Assembly (NCBI GenBank): GCA_051005875.1
Contig: JBPCIX010000002.1
Span: forward strand, 1-22,657
DNA length: 22,657 nucleotides
Reading direction: 5' to 3'
DNA from: JBPCIX01 sp051005875
Lineage (GTDB): Bacteria; Actinomycetota; CADDZG01; JAHWKV01
Both the position numbers and the translations under genes were made by a program. Positions 1 through 9,000 of this stretch are shown here, piece after piece (the first letter of the stretch is position 1; each line of letters opens with the position of its first letter). The notes beneath the pieces were generated by a model. That model was not told the origin of the DNA and searched no databases. It saw only the letters and a list, made by a program, of their open reading frames with translations.

Positions 1-16
1 CGAGGAGAATTGAGCT

Positions 17-376
17 ATGGGCATCACGGCTTATGGAGAAGGTGGCAAAAGTTTTTTCACTCAGCAGCAATGCGCAGAATGCTTCGCTTGGTTGCCAACG
101 ATGCCGGATCGCTGGAAGAAAGACGATTACATTGCCATGGTTCCTGATCCAGAGTGTCGCATCTGCAACGCTGATTACCCGAATCCTCTCAAGGTGGCCG
201 AATGCGGATGCAATGTGGAGGAATTGCGCGAAGGCTATTCATACATCTCCGGCGGAAGCAAATTCCGCAAGGGCCCCATGATCGGTCCGCAACGGACCTT
301 GAAAGCGAGGAACAATGCAAAAACTCCGAGAAGCGCTGGGGACTCTGGCCGGCGACGAGGCCCTTTCTGGTTTTGA
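17..376 (+). CDS. Small Cys-rich protein of unknown function
   Basis: 119-residue open frame starting at ATG 17, with a good ribosome binding site (GAGGAG, positions 2-7) before it. I do not recognise the family. The protein has spaced cysteines that could bind a metal: a C-x2-C near residues 19-22, another C-x2-C near 47-50, and C-G-C near 63-65. The last 20 or so codons overlap the start of the HD-domain gene in another frame by 62 nt. The basic, Arg/Ser-rich tail may therefore be only an extension of the frame, not selected protein. The overlap would allow translational coupling to the downstream gene. The strong binding site is the best support; conservation was not testable here. Confidence 0.45.
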   Translation: MGITAYGEGGKSFFTQQQCAECFAWLPTMPDRWKKDDYIAMVPDPECRICNADYPNPLKVAECGCNVEELREGYSYISGGSKFRKGPMIGPQRTLKARNNAKTPRSAGDSGRRRGPFWF

Positions 377-911
377 GAAAGCCTTCATTGCGGCAGACAA
401 ATTGAATGCAGGTCAAATGCGCAAGGGCACCAAAGTTCCTTACATCTCCCACCTGTTAGCGGTGAGCGCTCTAGTTATGGAAAACAAGGGCACCGAAAAC
501 GAAAGGGTTGCGGCGCTTCTCCACGACACGATGGAAGACCAGCAGGTTTCGTACGAGGAAATTGCAGAGCTTTTCGGACCCAAGGTGGCCGACATAGTTA
601 AATCCTGTTCTGATGCCAACACCGATCCCAAGCCGCCTTGGCGAGAGCGAAAGGAGAAATATCTTGCCCACCTTTCCTCGGAAGCATCCGAAGGCGCGCT
701 TCGCGTTGCCCTAGCCGACAAAGTCCACAATGCCGGCACGATTCTCGCGGATTCACGCCAGGTCGGAGATGACGTTTGGAATCGCTTCAACGCCCCGAAG
801 GATCAGCAGCGCTGGTACTTCACCGAGATATTGAAGGTGATGTCTTCACGCCTCCCGGGCCCCATGACGGACCGTCTTAAGGACCTTGTCGAGGACCTCT
901 TCGAGAAATGA
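315..911 (+). CDS. HD-domain phosphohydrolase, SpoT/MESH1-like
   Basis: 198-residue protein matching the single-domain HD hydrolases related to the (p)ppGpp hydrolase half of RelA/SpoT. The metal and catalytic residues are all visible: H46 in YISHLLAV, H70-D71 and E74-D75 in LLHDTMED, and D135 with N139 in ADKVHN. A PPWRERKEKYLAHL-type segment sits near 107-120, as in this actinobacterial subfamily. No synthetase, TGS or ACT domain is present, and the length is normal for the stand-alone enzyme. The likely reaction is removal of a 3'-pyrophosphate from an alarmone or related nucleotide; the exact substrate is not shown by sequence. The ATG at 315 has GAGG 4 nt upstream. A candidate terminator follows at 916-946. 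Confidence 0.85.
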   Translation: MQKLREALGTLAGDEALSGFEKAFIAADKLNAGQMRKGTKVPYISHLLAVSALVMENKGTENERVAALLHDTMEDQQVSYEEIAELFGPKVADIVKSCSDANTDPKPPWRERKEKYLAHLSSEASEGALRVALADKVHNAGTILADSRQVGDDVWNRFNAPKDQQRWYFTEILKVMSSRLPGPMTDRLKDLVEDLFEK

Positions 912-915
912 CGCT

Positions 916-946
916 CCGACCGCCGTTGGACCGGTTGGGCTTTCTT
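916..946 (+). terminator. Candidate intrinsic terminator after the HD gene
   Basis: A 7-bp stem (916-922 with 932-938, one G-T wobble) has a 9-nt loop and is followed by GC and then TTTCTT. It lies 5 nt after the HD-gene stop. The T-run is interrupted, so efficiency is uncertain. Confidence 0.5.
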
Positions 947-1053
947 GTCGGTACCCGCCTCTATAGTAAGAATCGCCAAGAAAAGTAAGCGAGAGCCCGG
1001 CGAAACTGCCCGGATGCGGTGTTATCGTTGTTTCTATAGAGGAGGCACTGAAA

Positions 1054-1251
1054 ATGGCGATCGGCCAACCGAACTCTGAGACGCCTTCCGCGCGAGAACG
1101 CGCGTTAGCGGAAGCTCGAAGAAAGGGAGCGCAGCCGTACGATCCGGAGCGTGACCGCGCCGGGTACCAGACGGACTTCTTCCAATCCGATCAGGAACTT
1201 CAAGAATTTATCGATGAGATTTATGCCTACCGGCGCCAACATCCTGCATAA
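1054..1251 (+). CDS. Small antitoxin, VapB-like partner of PIN toxin
   Basis: 65-residue, highly charged protein immediately upstream of a PIN-domain gene. The start at ATG 1054 is set by a strong GGAGG about 10 nt upstream. The middle is rich in Arg, Glu and Gln, and the C-terminal half (DQELQEFIDEIYAYR) looks like an amphipathic helix that could wrap around the toxin. No ribbon-helix-helix or AbrB signature is obvious, so the antitoxin assignment rests mainly on position: it ends 5 nt before the toxin start. It would neutralise the nuclease and probably repress its own operon. Confidence 0.65.
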   Translation: MAIGQPNSETPSARERALAEARRKGAQPYDPERDRAGYQTDFFQSDQELQEFIDEIYAYRRQHPA

Positions 1252-1256
1252 AGCCG

Positions 1257-1634
1257 GTGGAGATCGTTCTCGACACTGACACCGCCTCCCACTTGTTTCG
1301 CGACACCCTGCCGAGCGTCGCTCAATCCAGACTTCGGGGCCACGATTTATTCATCACATTCGTCACTCTTGCCGAAATGCTTCGAGGTGCCAAAAAGGCG
1401 CGATGGGGAATACAGAAAGTGACTCAGCTTGAGACCTGGTTGGGGCGCTGGCCAGTGATGGCCGGAGAAGAAGAATGTGCAAGAGAGTGGGCAAGAATTG
1501 TTGCGGAGCTTGAAGATAAAGGGCGGTCAATGGGTGCAAATGACGCATGGGTCGCTGCGTGCTGTTTGGCTGCCGACTTTCCTCTAGCAACTCTGAACCA
1601 AAAGCATTTCAAAGAGGTTCCCGCTTACGGCTGA
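1257..1634 (+). CDS. vapC: PIN-domain ribonuclease toxin, VapC family
   Basis: 125-residue PIN-domain protein. The acidic metal-binding residues fall where expected: D6 and D8 in VLDTDTA, E40 in TLAEMLRGAKKA, and D96 in GANDAWVAA. The C-terminal LATLNQKHF segment matches the usual fourth-position region, with Asn in place of the frequent Asp/Arg. VapC toxins are Mg-dependent endoribonucleases, often cutting tRNA or rRNA; the target here is unknown. The start is GTG 1257, 5 nt after the antitoxin stop, so the two genes form one operon. The GTG start may keep toxin translation below that of the antitoxin. Length is typical. Confidence 0.88.
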   Translation: MEIVLDTDTASHLFRDTLPSVAQSRLRGHDLFITFVTLAEMLRGAKKARWGIQKVTQLETWLGRWPVMAGEEECAREWARIVAELEDKGRSMGANDAWVAACCLAADFPLATLNQKHFKEVPAYG

Positions 1635-1712
1635 TTTTTCCTTAGCTCCTAAGCCGAAACAAGAGATGGACGCTTGTGGCCGCTTGCCCACCTGCGTGGC
1701 AGAATTGTCACC

Positions 1713-1913
1713 ATGAACGTAATCAAGAAACTCGAAATGGAAATCCAGGCTCTCTCTCCCACGGAGCTCGCGGAATTTCGCGCGCGGTTTCGGGAGTACG
1801 ACTGGAAAGCCTGGGATCGGGAACTCGAGGGCGACGCGGCAGCAGGCAGGCTCGACGAACCGGCCAACAAGGCGCTCAAGGAGCATGAGGCAGGACAAAC
1901 CGCGCCACTTTGA
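1713..1913 (+). CDS. Orphaned antitoxin of a RelE/ParE-type pair
   Basis: 66-residue protein starting at ATG 1713 (MNVIKKLEMEIQALSPTELAEF). An upstream ATG at 1674 would add 13 unlike residues. The sequence resembles the small antitoxin-like family with an LSPxELAEFRxWFxExDxxAWDRxLExDAAAGxLD core, usually followed by a RelE-like toxin. Here the stop TGA 1911-1913 overlaps a TTG start whose reading frame begins like that toxin but is broken after about 19 codons. The antitoxin itself looks complete. It is either a relic or a free antitoxin able to counter a related toxin elsewhere. Confidence 0.7.
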   Translation: MNVIKKLEMEIQALSPTELAEFRARFREYDWKAWDRELEGDAAAGRLDEPANKALKEHEAGQTAPL

Positions 1914-1966
1914 CTCATTACGCCTCCCCGGATTTCTGGAGGCACTATCAGAATCTGCCAAATGTC
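1910..1966 (+). pseudogene. 5' fragment of a RelE-like toxin gene
   Basis: From TTG 1910, overlapping the antitoxin stop as TTGA, the frame reads MTHYASPDFWRHYQNLPN, the start of the RelE/ParE-like toxins paired with the upstream antitoxin family. After about codon 19 the frame enters DNA that is antisense to the gene ending at 2005, and similarity stops. The toxin catalytic core is gone. A 20-nt piece of the same gene start (GGATTTCTGGAGGCACTATC) recurs at 19475-19495. Confidence 0.7.
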
Positions 1967-2004
1967 CCTAGTTGCAAGACAAAGGCAGAGCTACGCTCCG
2001 GGTC

Positions 2005-2310
2005 TTACGCCTGGGATCCCAGACTTGGTTCGGGTCCTCTAGCGGTGACCTTCTGTCCACTGAATGCCTTGTGGTCGATCTCCGCGACCCATTCCCCGGA
2101 TGCCGCATCTTGCCGGACAACTCCTTCGACAACCAAGTCGTCTCTCTCGCCGGCATAGTCTTCGTCTGGGCTGTAGAACGTAAGACACAGTCCTTCTCTT
2201 AGCTCGATGCCCTGTCTCTTTAAGTCGTCGCGGGTTCCTATTAGGTTCAGTACCAAGCGTCCTGAATTATCGGTTTTCATTAAGTCGTGAAAGACCCTGG
2301 GATTGTTCAT
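2005..2310 (-). CDS. Small unknown protein B, coupled to protein A
   Basis: 101 residues from ATG 2310, which overlaps the stop of the upstream gene as ATGA. Longer frames starting upstream are shadows of gene A. The core FYSPDEDYAGERDDLVVEGVVRQD resembles a family of short hypothetical proteins with an F-Y/T-D/P-D-(x)n-DDLhVEGVV pattern followed by a W-V-A-x-I-D segment (here EWVAEIDHKAF). Function is unknown. No signal peptide or membrane segment is seen. The four-base overlap suggests co-translation with gene A and a functional pair. Confidence 0.65.
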   Translation of the reverse strand: MNNPRVFHDLMKTDNSGRLVLNLIGTRDDLKRQGIELREGLCLTFYSPDEDYAGERDDLVVEGVVRQDAASGEWVAEIDHKAFSGQKVTARGPEPSLGSQA

Positions 2311-2669
2311 GAGCGTCCTCGTGGCGTGGGGACCGAGGGGGACAGCAGCTTCGCCAACTGGGCCGCCGTTAAACCTGACACAACGCAATGGTAGGGGTTG
2401 TTTCGCAACGGTTCTTTCAACAGATATCCCCCCGCCGCTCGAATTTTGCCAGCCGTGGTGACGCCGATCCGCTTGTGAGGAACCCAAAAACCAACCAATT
2501 CTTTGACAGATCGGTCCGGCGCACTTTGGACCGAGATGCCTTCCAGTCGACCATTTGAATCAATCTTAACGCCCGAGGCCCTCAAAAAGCTCTCCTCAGC
2601 AGTCAGGCCGCCCCTCACCACCAAGCTGGGATCCGGCAGATTGAGATCCCTTCGCACATCCTTGTCCAC
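2307..2669 (-). CDS. Small unknown protein A, possibly polymorphic-toxin related
   Basis: 120 residues from GTG 2669. The sequence has conserved-looking turns (LNLPDPSLVVRGGLTAEE, GVTTAGKIRAAGG, HCVVSGLTAAQLAKL). They recall short proteins and C-terminal modules found in polymorphic-toxin settings, but I cannot name the family. The start is doubtful. There is no clear ribosome binding site, and the same frame is open upstream through VHVGGGLYDFRVV to the addA stop (TGA 2716-2718), only without a standard start codon. The stop overlaps gene B. Position downstream of addA on the same strand suggests read-through transcription. Confidence 0.6.
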   Translation of the reverse strand: MDKDVRRDLNLPDPSLVVRGGLTAEESFLRASGVKIDSNGRLEGISVQSAPDRSVKELVGFWVPHKRIGVTTAGKIRAAGGYLLKEPLRNNPYHCVVSGLTAAQLAKLLSPSVPTPRGRS

Positions 2670-2715
2670 GACCCGAAAATCATAAAGACCGCCCCCGACA
2701 TGAACGGCTCGCGCC

Positions 2716-5700
2716 CTAAATTGTCAGGCTTCTCCGCTCCACGGGGCCCCCGGGGGTTAGGAACAGGAAGGTTACCCGCGCGATCTTTTGTCCGGTCGAG
2801 GTTTCTAGGGCTGAGGCGTAGGCGGCACCCTGGGTGCGGTAGATCTCTAGGCGTTGGTCAAGGTCTTCCGGGTCGGAAGTTGCGGCGGTTTTGTAGTCGA
2901 GGATTACTAGGCCCTCGGGGGTTTCGTAGATCAGGTCTATGTAGCCTTCGAGCAGGCGGCCGTCGGGGGTGGGGGCGCAGGTGTATACCTCACGCCAGTG
3001 GCGGGAGCGGCCGGCCCGGATGACCGACTCGGAGGTAAGTGCGTGGTTGACCAGGCTGCGCACCTCGGCGGTTTTAGTAGGTACGGCCTCGGCTTCGCAC
3101 TGGGCGGCTACTGCTTCTTCCAGGCCCTCGCCGGTGGCGAGGTTGATTGTTTGGAGCACGCCGTGGACGGCCCGGCCGATGGCGGTGCCGTAGCGGCCTT
3201 TCAGCCAGGGCGGAAGATCCATGTCGCGGGGCCGTTTTTGCAGGCCCGGATCCGGCGGCTCGGCTTCGACAATGGCCGGGGACTTGAGCGCTGTCGCCGC
3301 GATGGCGGTCGGGAGGGCGGATCGCTCCAGGGCCTCGCGGCGCTCCGCTTCCCAGGCCTCTTGCGCTAATAGCTGGTCGGGGGATGCAACCGGGGTGATC
3401 TTTGGAAAGGTAACCGGACCCGCGACGGCGTCGGGCAATTCGTCCAACAGAGCCCCCATGCCGTCCTTTAATAGCTCGGCGTTGGTGCGGGCGCTTGACT
3501 TCGGCTCGGAAGCCCGGGCTTTCCGGCACAGCGATACAACAAGGTGATCCTTTGCCCTCGTGCAGGCGACGTAGAGCAGCCGTATCCTTTCGTGGAATTC
3601 CATCTGCTCATCGATGGGCTTGTAGGCCAGGTACTCCTCGGTTGAGACGTGGCGGCCGAATCTGTAGCCGACATCTGCGGAGGGTGGGAATACGACTTCA
3701 GCGGCGGCGCCCCGGCGGCCTCCGGGGGCGGTGGACATGCCGGAAACGATGGTGATTGGGAACTCAAGGCCCTTTGCGGCGTGGATGGTCATTATCCGAA
3801 CGGCGTCGTCGTCGGTCTCGGGAAGAATCGCCTCCTGTACGCGGGCGCCTTCGGCGCTTTGCTGTTCGACCCAATACAGGTACTGCCGCAGGGTCCCGCC
3901 CGCCGAGGCGCTCCAGGCGCGGGCCTGATCGATGAGGAACCTGATTCTTCGCCAAACATCGCGCGGACGCCCTTCGGCGAAACCGAGCTCGAGGGCCCTG
4001 CGGTCGCGAACCACCTGGTCGAGAAGCTCCGACGGCGAGCGCCATTGGCGTTGGTCGTGCAAGGCCCTCAGGTAGTTGAGGCCCGCCAGAACCGGATCGT
4101 TTTCGGGCAGTGTTTCCGGTTGATGGGACAGATAATTCCAATGGCCCTTCCCCTCGACCTTGAATCGAAATAGGTCATCGTCGCCGCAGGCCAGCAGCGG
4201 CGTGCGCAGAGCGCTGACGATATGCAGATGGTTCGTGGGATCGTCTACCGCTCGGACAACCATGAGCAGGTCCCTCACGGCCCGGCTGGCGTAGATTAGA
4301 GAACTTGATTCGGCCCTGTAAGCCAAACCGGCTTCCTCCAGCAAATCCTCAAGGAAGGGAAGGGAAGTCCGCGCCGGTATCAATATTGTGATGTCTCCCA
4401 GGCGGGCCGGCCGCCACCCGCCGGCATCGTCGCCGACGCTCCATCCGTCCCGCATTGCTGTCCCGATGGTGCCGACCACTTCGCTCGCCTCTGCCGCCCG
4501 AAGTTCGTCGGCCGACCTGTCATGAAATTGATCGCGACAAATTACAGATACCGAGGGACCGGCCGGCGCTTCTTCTCTGCCGGCCTGAAGGCCCAGGTAA
4601 GCGGGCTGGGAAGGCACTGGCATATCTTCATCGGACTTCTGCGACATTAGTTCTGCGAAGGTGTGGTTCACCCAATCGATGACGGGTTTGACGGAGCGGA
4701 AATTGGCTGTGAGTTCAACGACGCCGTCGCCCTCGGGACCGAAACGCTCCCTGGCGTTCATAAAAGTGCTTATGTCGGCCCGGCGGAAACGGTAAATGGA
4801 CTGTTTGGGGTCCCCTACGACGAACAAGTGGCCGGGCGAGACGGCGACCTGGTCCCACGGACCGGCGCCTGCTGGCGGACTTTCCGGTTGGTCGGCCGCT
4901 ATGCGGACTGCAAGTTCGATCTGGATGGGGTCGGTGTCCTGGAATTCGTCCAGCAACAGACGCCTGTAGCGGCCGTGCAGGCGGGAGCGAACGCCGGCTC
5001 CATGAACGGGGTCCCTGAGAAGGGACCGCGAAAGGACCAGAAGATCATGAAATTCGAGGCGCCCGGCGGCGCGTCTTTCACCTGCGGCTTGCAGGGTGAA
5101 GCGGCGAATGTAGCTGCCGAGCTTGCGGGCGCAGGCCCTGGCGACCTGTTCCCTGACCTGCGGAAGTTCTTCCCCGGCGTCCTTTATTCGTCCCTTTAGG
5201 GCGGGAACATCTATTCGCCAATTGGCCTTTTTTCCGGCTCCACCCAGTTTGAAGCTTGCGGCCTTGACCGGCGGGTCTTCCCCCAAAGCTTCAAGGATGT
5301 CCAGCTCGTCGTCGAGGCCGGAAAGGTACTCAAGGTAATCCGCAATGACACCCAGGCCCTGGCACAGTTTGTCGGCAGGGTCATCGCAGTTGCAGACCTC
5401 ATCGCACACCTGCTTGACGGTCTGCAGCGCTTTGCCCAGCACCGTCTGGACTGAAGGCGGCCCGGGCTCGTCCTGAGCAACTCTTTCTTCGACCAGGTCC
5501 CAGTTGTCGTCGAAAGCGGCCGCCAGGGCCCGCAGCGCACCGTGGCGAACTCCGCTGGCGATCAAAAGCAGGATCGTGCGCTCCAGTTGTTTGTCGGCAA
5601 GCATCTGGTCGCGGAAGGCGCTCCAGCGGCGTTCGAACTCAACCTGCGACTCGACCTCGTCCAGAACTTCAACTCTCGGCGGCAAGCCCGCCTCTATTGG

Positions 5701-6066
5701 ATTCTCGGTCAACAGCCGCTGGGCGAAAGAGTGAAGCGTGCCGATGGCGGCCGCATCGAGCTGTTCCAGGGCCGTCCTACAACGCTCGGCCACGTCCGCC
5801 GCCCCTTCTTTTTCTGCGGTCTCTTCGAGTTCCTGGCGTACGCGGTCACGCAGTTCTGCCCCCGCCTTTTCGGTGAAGGTAATGGCTGCGATGTTCGATA
5901 ACTCGGCCGTTCCTGTTTTCACCAGAGCAACAACGCGATCGACCAGCGCCGTGGTCTTCCCGGAGCCGGCGCCGGCCTCGACGAAAAGCGTGCTGCCGAG
6001 GTCCTGCCCGATGCGGTCGCGGGCCGCCTGGTCGGGGGCTATTGCCCTGGTGGGGGAGTGGCTCAT
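2716..6066 (-). CDS. addA: AddA/UvrD-like helicase-nuclease subunit
   Basis: 1116-residue superfamily-1A helicase fused to a C-terminal RecB-type nuclease. Visible motifs: Q-motif glutamine at 13, Walker A GAGSGKTT at 32-39 (K37), early ITFTEKAGAELRDRV (motif Ia), Walker B DEFQD at 373-377, DPKQSIYRFRRAD (motif III region), a VRIMTIHAAKGLEFP motif, and LLYVACTRAKDHL (motif VI). The nuclease core is D1044 in GYIDLIYE and D1057-Y-K1059 in VILDYKTA. Such subunits unwind duplex DNA from a break and cut one strand before RecA loading. The ATG at 6066 overlaps the addB stop, so addB and addA are translationally coupled. Length is near the family norm. Confidence 0.92.
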   Translation of the reverse strand: MSHSPTRAIAPDQAARDRIGQDLGSTLFVEAGAGSGKTTALVDRVVALVKTGTAELSNIAAITFTEKAGAELRDRVRQELEETAEKEGAADVAERCRTALEQLDAAAIGTLHSFAQRLLTENPIEAGLPPRVEVLDEVESQVEFERRWSAFRDQMLADKQLERTILLLIASGVRHGALRALAAAFDDNWDLVEERVAQDEPGPPSVQTVLGKALQTVKQVCDEVCNCDDPADKLCQGLGVIADYLEYLSGLDDELDILEALGEDPPVKAASFKLGGAGKKANWRIDVPALKGRIKDAGEELPQVREQVARACARKLGSYIRRFTLQAAGERRAAGRLEFHDLLVLSRSLLRDPVHGAGVRSRLHGRYRRLLLDEFQDTDPIQIELAVRIAADQPESPPAGAGPWDQVAVSPGHLFVVGDPKQSIYRFRRADISTFMNARERFGPEGDGVVELTANFRSVKPVIDWVNHTFAELMSQKSDEDMPVPSQPAYLGLQAGREEAPAGPSVSVICRDQFHDRSADELRAAEASEVVGTIGTAMRDGWSVGDDAGGWRPARLGDITILIPARTSLPFLEDLLEEAGLAYRAESSSLIYASRAVRDLLMVVRAVDDPTNHLHIVSALRTPLLACGDDDLFRFKVEGKGHWNYLSHQPETLPENDPVLAGLNYLRALHDQRQWRSPSELLDQVVRDRRALELGFAEGRPRDVWRRIRFLIDQARAWSASAGGTLRQYLYWVEQQSAEGARVQEAILPETDDDAVRIMTIHAAKGLEFPITIVSGMSTAPGGRRGAAAEVVFPPSADVGYRFGRHVSTEEYLAYKPIDEQMEFHERIRLLYVACTRAKDHLVVSLCRKARASEPKSSARTNAELLKDGMGALLDELPDAVAGPVTFPKITPVASPDQLLAQEAWEAERREALERSALPTAIAATALKSPAIVEAEPPDPGLQKRPRDMDLPPWLKGRYGTAIGRAVHGVLQTINLATGEGLEEAVAAQCEAEAVPTKTAEVRSLVNHALTSESVIRAGRSRHWREVYTCAPTPDGRLLEGYIDLIYETPEGLVILDYKTAATSDPEDLDQRLEIYRTQGAAYASALETSTGQKIARVTFLFLTPGGPVERRSLTI

Positions 6067-9000
6067 GCTGTTTCTCCGGGGGCCGGTGGATCCACGAGAT
6101 TGGCGAAAACGCCCACAGCCGGATCAGATCGCTTCCACTCCCACCGGCGCTTCAAGTCGACGACCCCGAGGGCGTCGGGGTCGCATGAGTCGCACGACAC
6201 CCACAGGGAAGTGCTGGCTTCCGTCGAATAATTAGGGAAAACACCGCTTTCAATTCCGGCGACTATCGTGGCCAGATTTGCGCTGTTGCGCTCCATTGCC
6301 TCAGCGGTCACGTGATAGCCGACCCTCTTGAAACGACCTTTCGAGGAAACGAACCAGAACTCGGCGACGACATCAGCCGTCGGGTTGTCGACGAAACTGC
6401 GGGCGGCGGCGGCGTAAACAGGAAGTTGAAGTCTGGCGCCCTTTAAGTCGGGGTCCTGTTCACACAGTCCGCCGTAGTCTTTGGTGCTTCCCGTCTTGTA
6501 GTCCAGGACATAAAGGACGCCGTCGCGGCCGACATCCAGACGGTCGGCCAGTCCTCTAAACCGGACGGCTCGCCCATCTTCGAGTTGCAAGGCAACCGCC
6601 TCACGGCCCGAGCCGGTAAATCCGAAGGCCAGCTCCACTGCAACGGGCCTGGTCTGATGGTTTTGGCGGTACTTACTGTCCTCATCGATGATCTTGTCGA
6701 GGTCGGCAAGAATCCGCCCGGAGTCCCTGTGCCAGAAGATGGGCCGCCCGGCTTGGCCGCGGGCTTCGTAGTCCGCAAAGATAGCCAGGGCAATCGAATG
6801 CATTCGAGCCTTGTCCTCTGGTCGCCACGGCTGGCCGAAGTCGATCTGCTGCTTGCGCGGGCGGTCCAGCTCTTCCTGGATGAACCGCTCGAGGACTTCG
6901 TGAATAAGGCTGCCCTTTGCGAGGGGAGTGATCTCAAGTTCGTCTTCAGGATCTTCTACCGCCTGTACCGAAAGCACTTCCTGCAGGAAATAGTCATGAG
7001 GGCAAGTCGCCCATCGCTGTAGCCTTGTGGCCGAGGTTATGATTTCCGCCGGCGAAGGAATCTTGAGACCGCCGACGTTGCCGTCGAAGCGTGTGAAGGA
7101 ATCGCTGCGCCGGGCCTCGACCACTTCAGCCCCTGCCGACAAGACGCTGTCGCCGGCCGCCTTGATTCGAGACCGGGGGCCCTCCTTGCCGTCGCTCGAC
7201 AGAAAACGGAGCCGGTATTCTTGCTCGGTCGCCGGAAACGAGACCCGGCGCACGCCGGCCGAAAATGACGGGACGTGATCGACCCAATCCGTCTGCGTCC
7301 GGAGCAGGTCGTCGGACCACCACCGTTCACCGGCGAGGTGCGACGCAATATCCAGCGCCCAGCGTGATGCAACATGCTGAGTGCTGCGCCTTAGGTCCCC
7401 ACGCGGAACCCCGAGCAAATGTTTCTTGGCCCCGGACAGGGCTGCAAGCAGCTGGCGGTGCTCGCGACCCACTCGCTCTCGCCTGAGCGGCAGCTGGCCA
7501 TCGGCCGACTCTCGCTCCGCGTCCGGCAACAAAGAGTCGTCACGCACCCGTGCCGGAAACATGCCCTCCACAAGCCCGAGGACAATAACCAGATCCAGGT
7601 CCAGTCCGACGCCCATTCCAATCGAGCCGACAAGTACGCCATCGCCAAACCGCCCGACGCGTCCGAGGTCATTGTCCAGCTCCAGTGCCAGGGTACGGGT
7701 GAATACGTCCAGAGACACCGCTTCCTCGACCTCATCAAGTGCGCCCAGCCGGTCGAGGGCAAGCTCCACTTTTTCTGCCGCCTTGCGCTCATCATCGGGC
7801 CAGGACCGGCGCATTGATTCGCCTCCCAGAATTTTGACCAGGAGTTTGTGGGCCCAGCGTGAATGCTCCCCCCATTTCTTCGGGGCGGCCGCGGCTGCAG
7901 CCAGATCGTCTATGAGTTCCAGGGCGAAAGTGCGCAGGTCGCGGGTGCGCTGCGCATCCAGCCTGTGGCTCGCGGCTTTCCAGGGCGGGCTCTCGGGATC
8001 TTGGTCAGACCTTTCAGCCCGGTTTTCAAGGTCGCTTGCGTGCGTGGCAAGAAGTTTGTCCCACTGATCGCGGCCGGCGACCACGGCCGCTTTTCGCGAA
8101 AGCCTCTCCCACGCTGAAACCGGCGCCCAGCGGCCCTGATGACGGACCGGGGTTCCGGCCAGCCAGCCGAACACATCTTGGCGGCGAAAGCCTCCTTCGG
8201 GCAGGGAAAGCAACTGCAATAAAGTGCGGCCGGCGACTCTTGCGGAAAGGGGAACCACGGAAGCTCCGTTGGTTTTGATGCCGGCGGCGCCAAGGTGCTC
8301 ATGAATCAGCCTGGCGTAAGGTTCGGCACTGGCGTGCAGAACGGCAATCCGGTCAAGCCGGGCGCCTGCAAGGACCGCATCCACAACCGCTCGAACTGCG
8401 GCCCTGACCTCGTCGTCGGCATCGGATGCAGTGACGAAACGGGTCGTTTCCAAAGACGCCACCCGGCCGGGGTCAAATAAATCCCCAGGATCGTGAGTTG
8501 CTCCCAGCCTGGACAGTGAAAGTGCGACTTCTGAATCAGCTTTGTTTGACCCGGTCATTCCGGCGATCACAGTTAGGCCGAGTTTGGTTGCGGCTGCGCT
8601 AAGCAGCCCGGCCGAATGCAGCGACAGCCGCTGCGGCAGGTAAACAATCACGGGTCCGAGATCATTGGTCGGGCCTTCACCGGCCCGCAGAACCTCCACG
8701 GCTGAGTCGATCAAATCTTGTTCGTCATACCAGTTCGGTTCAAGACGAGAGCGTGCGCTTTTGTGGAGCCGGACTACTTCAGCGGCTCGCTCGCGCGTTG
8801 CGGCCAGAGAATCGAGCGCCGCGGAGGATATGTCGCGCAGTTCCTTGTAGGCCTCGACCAACGCAGCCTCGGTAGCCGGGTGGGCCGCAACAGGCTTGAA
8901 CAAGCCGGGGTTCTCGGTCAGGGCGGCCCGCAGAGCCGCGGCGATCACCGGGGTCGAAACGGGCCTGCGTCCGGAACCGGCCAGCCGGGCCGCCCCCAGC

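Noticed and set aside
3649..5199. Several long plus-strand open frames inside addA
   Set aside because: They are antisense shadows of a gene with complete helicase and nuclease motifs, and their translations show no domain.
7381..8067. 228-codon plus-strand open frame, Ser/Arg-rich
   Set aside because: It is an antisense frame of addB. The Ser/Arg bias is what GC-rich antisense codons produce, and no ribosome binding site is present.
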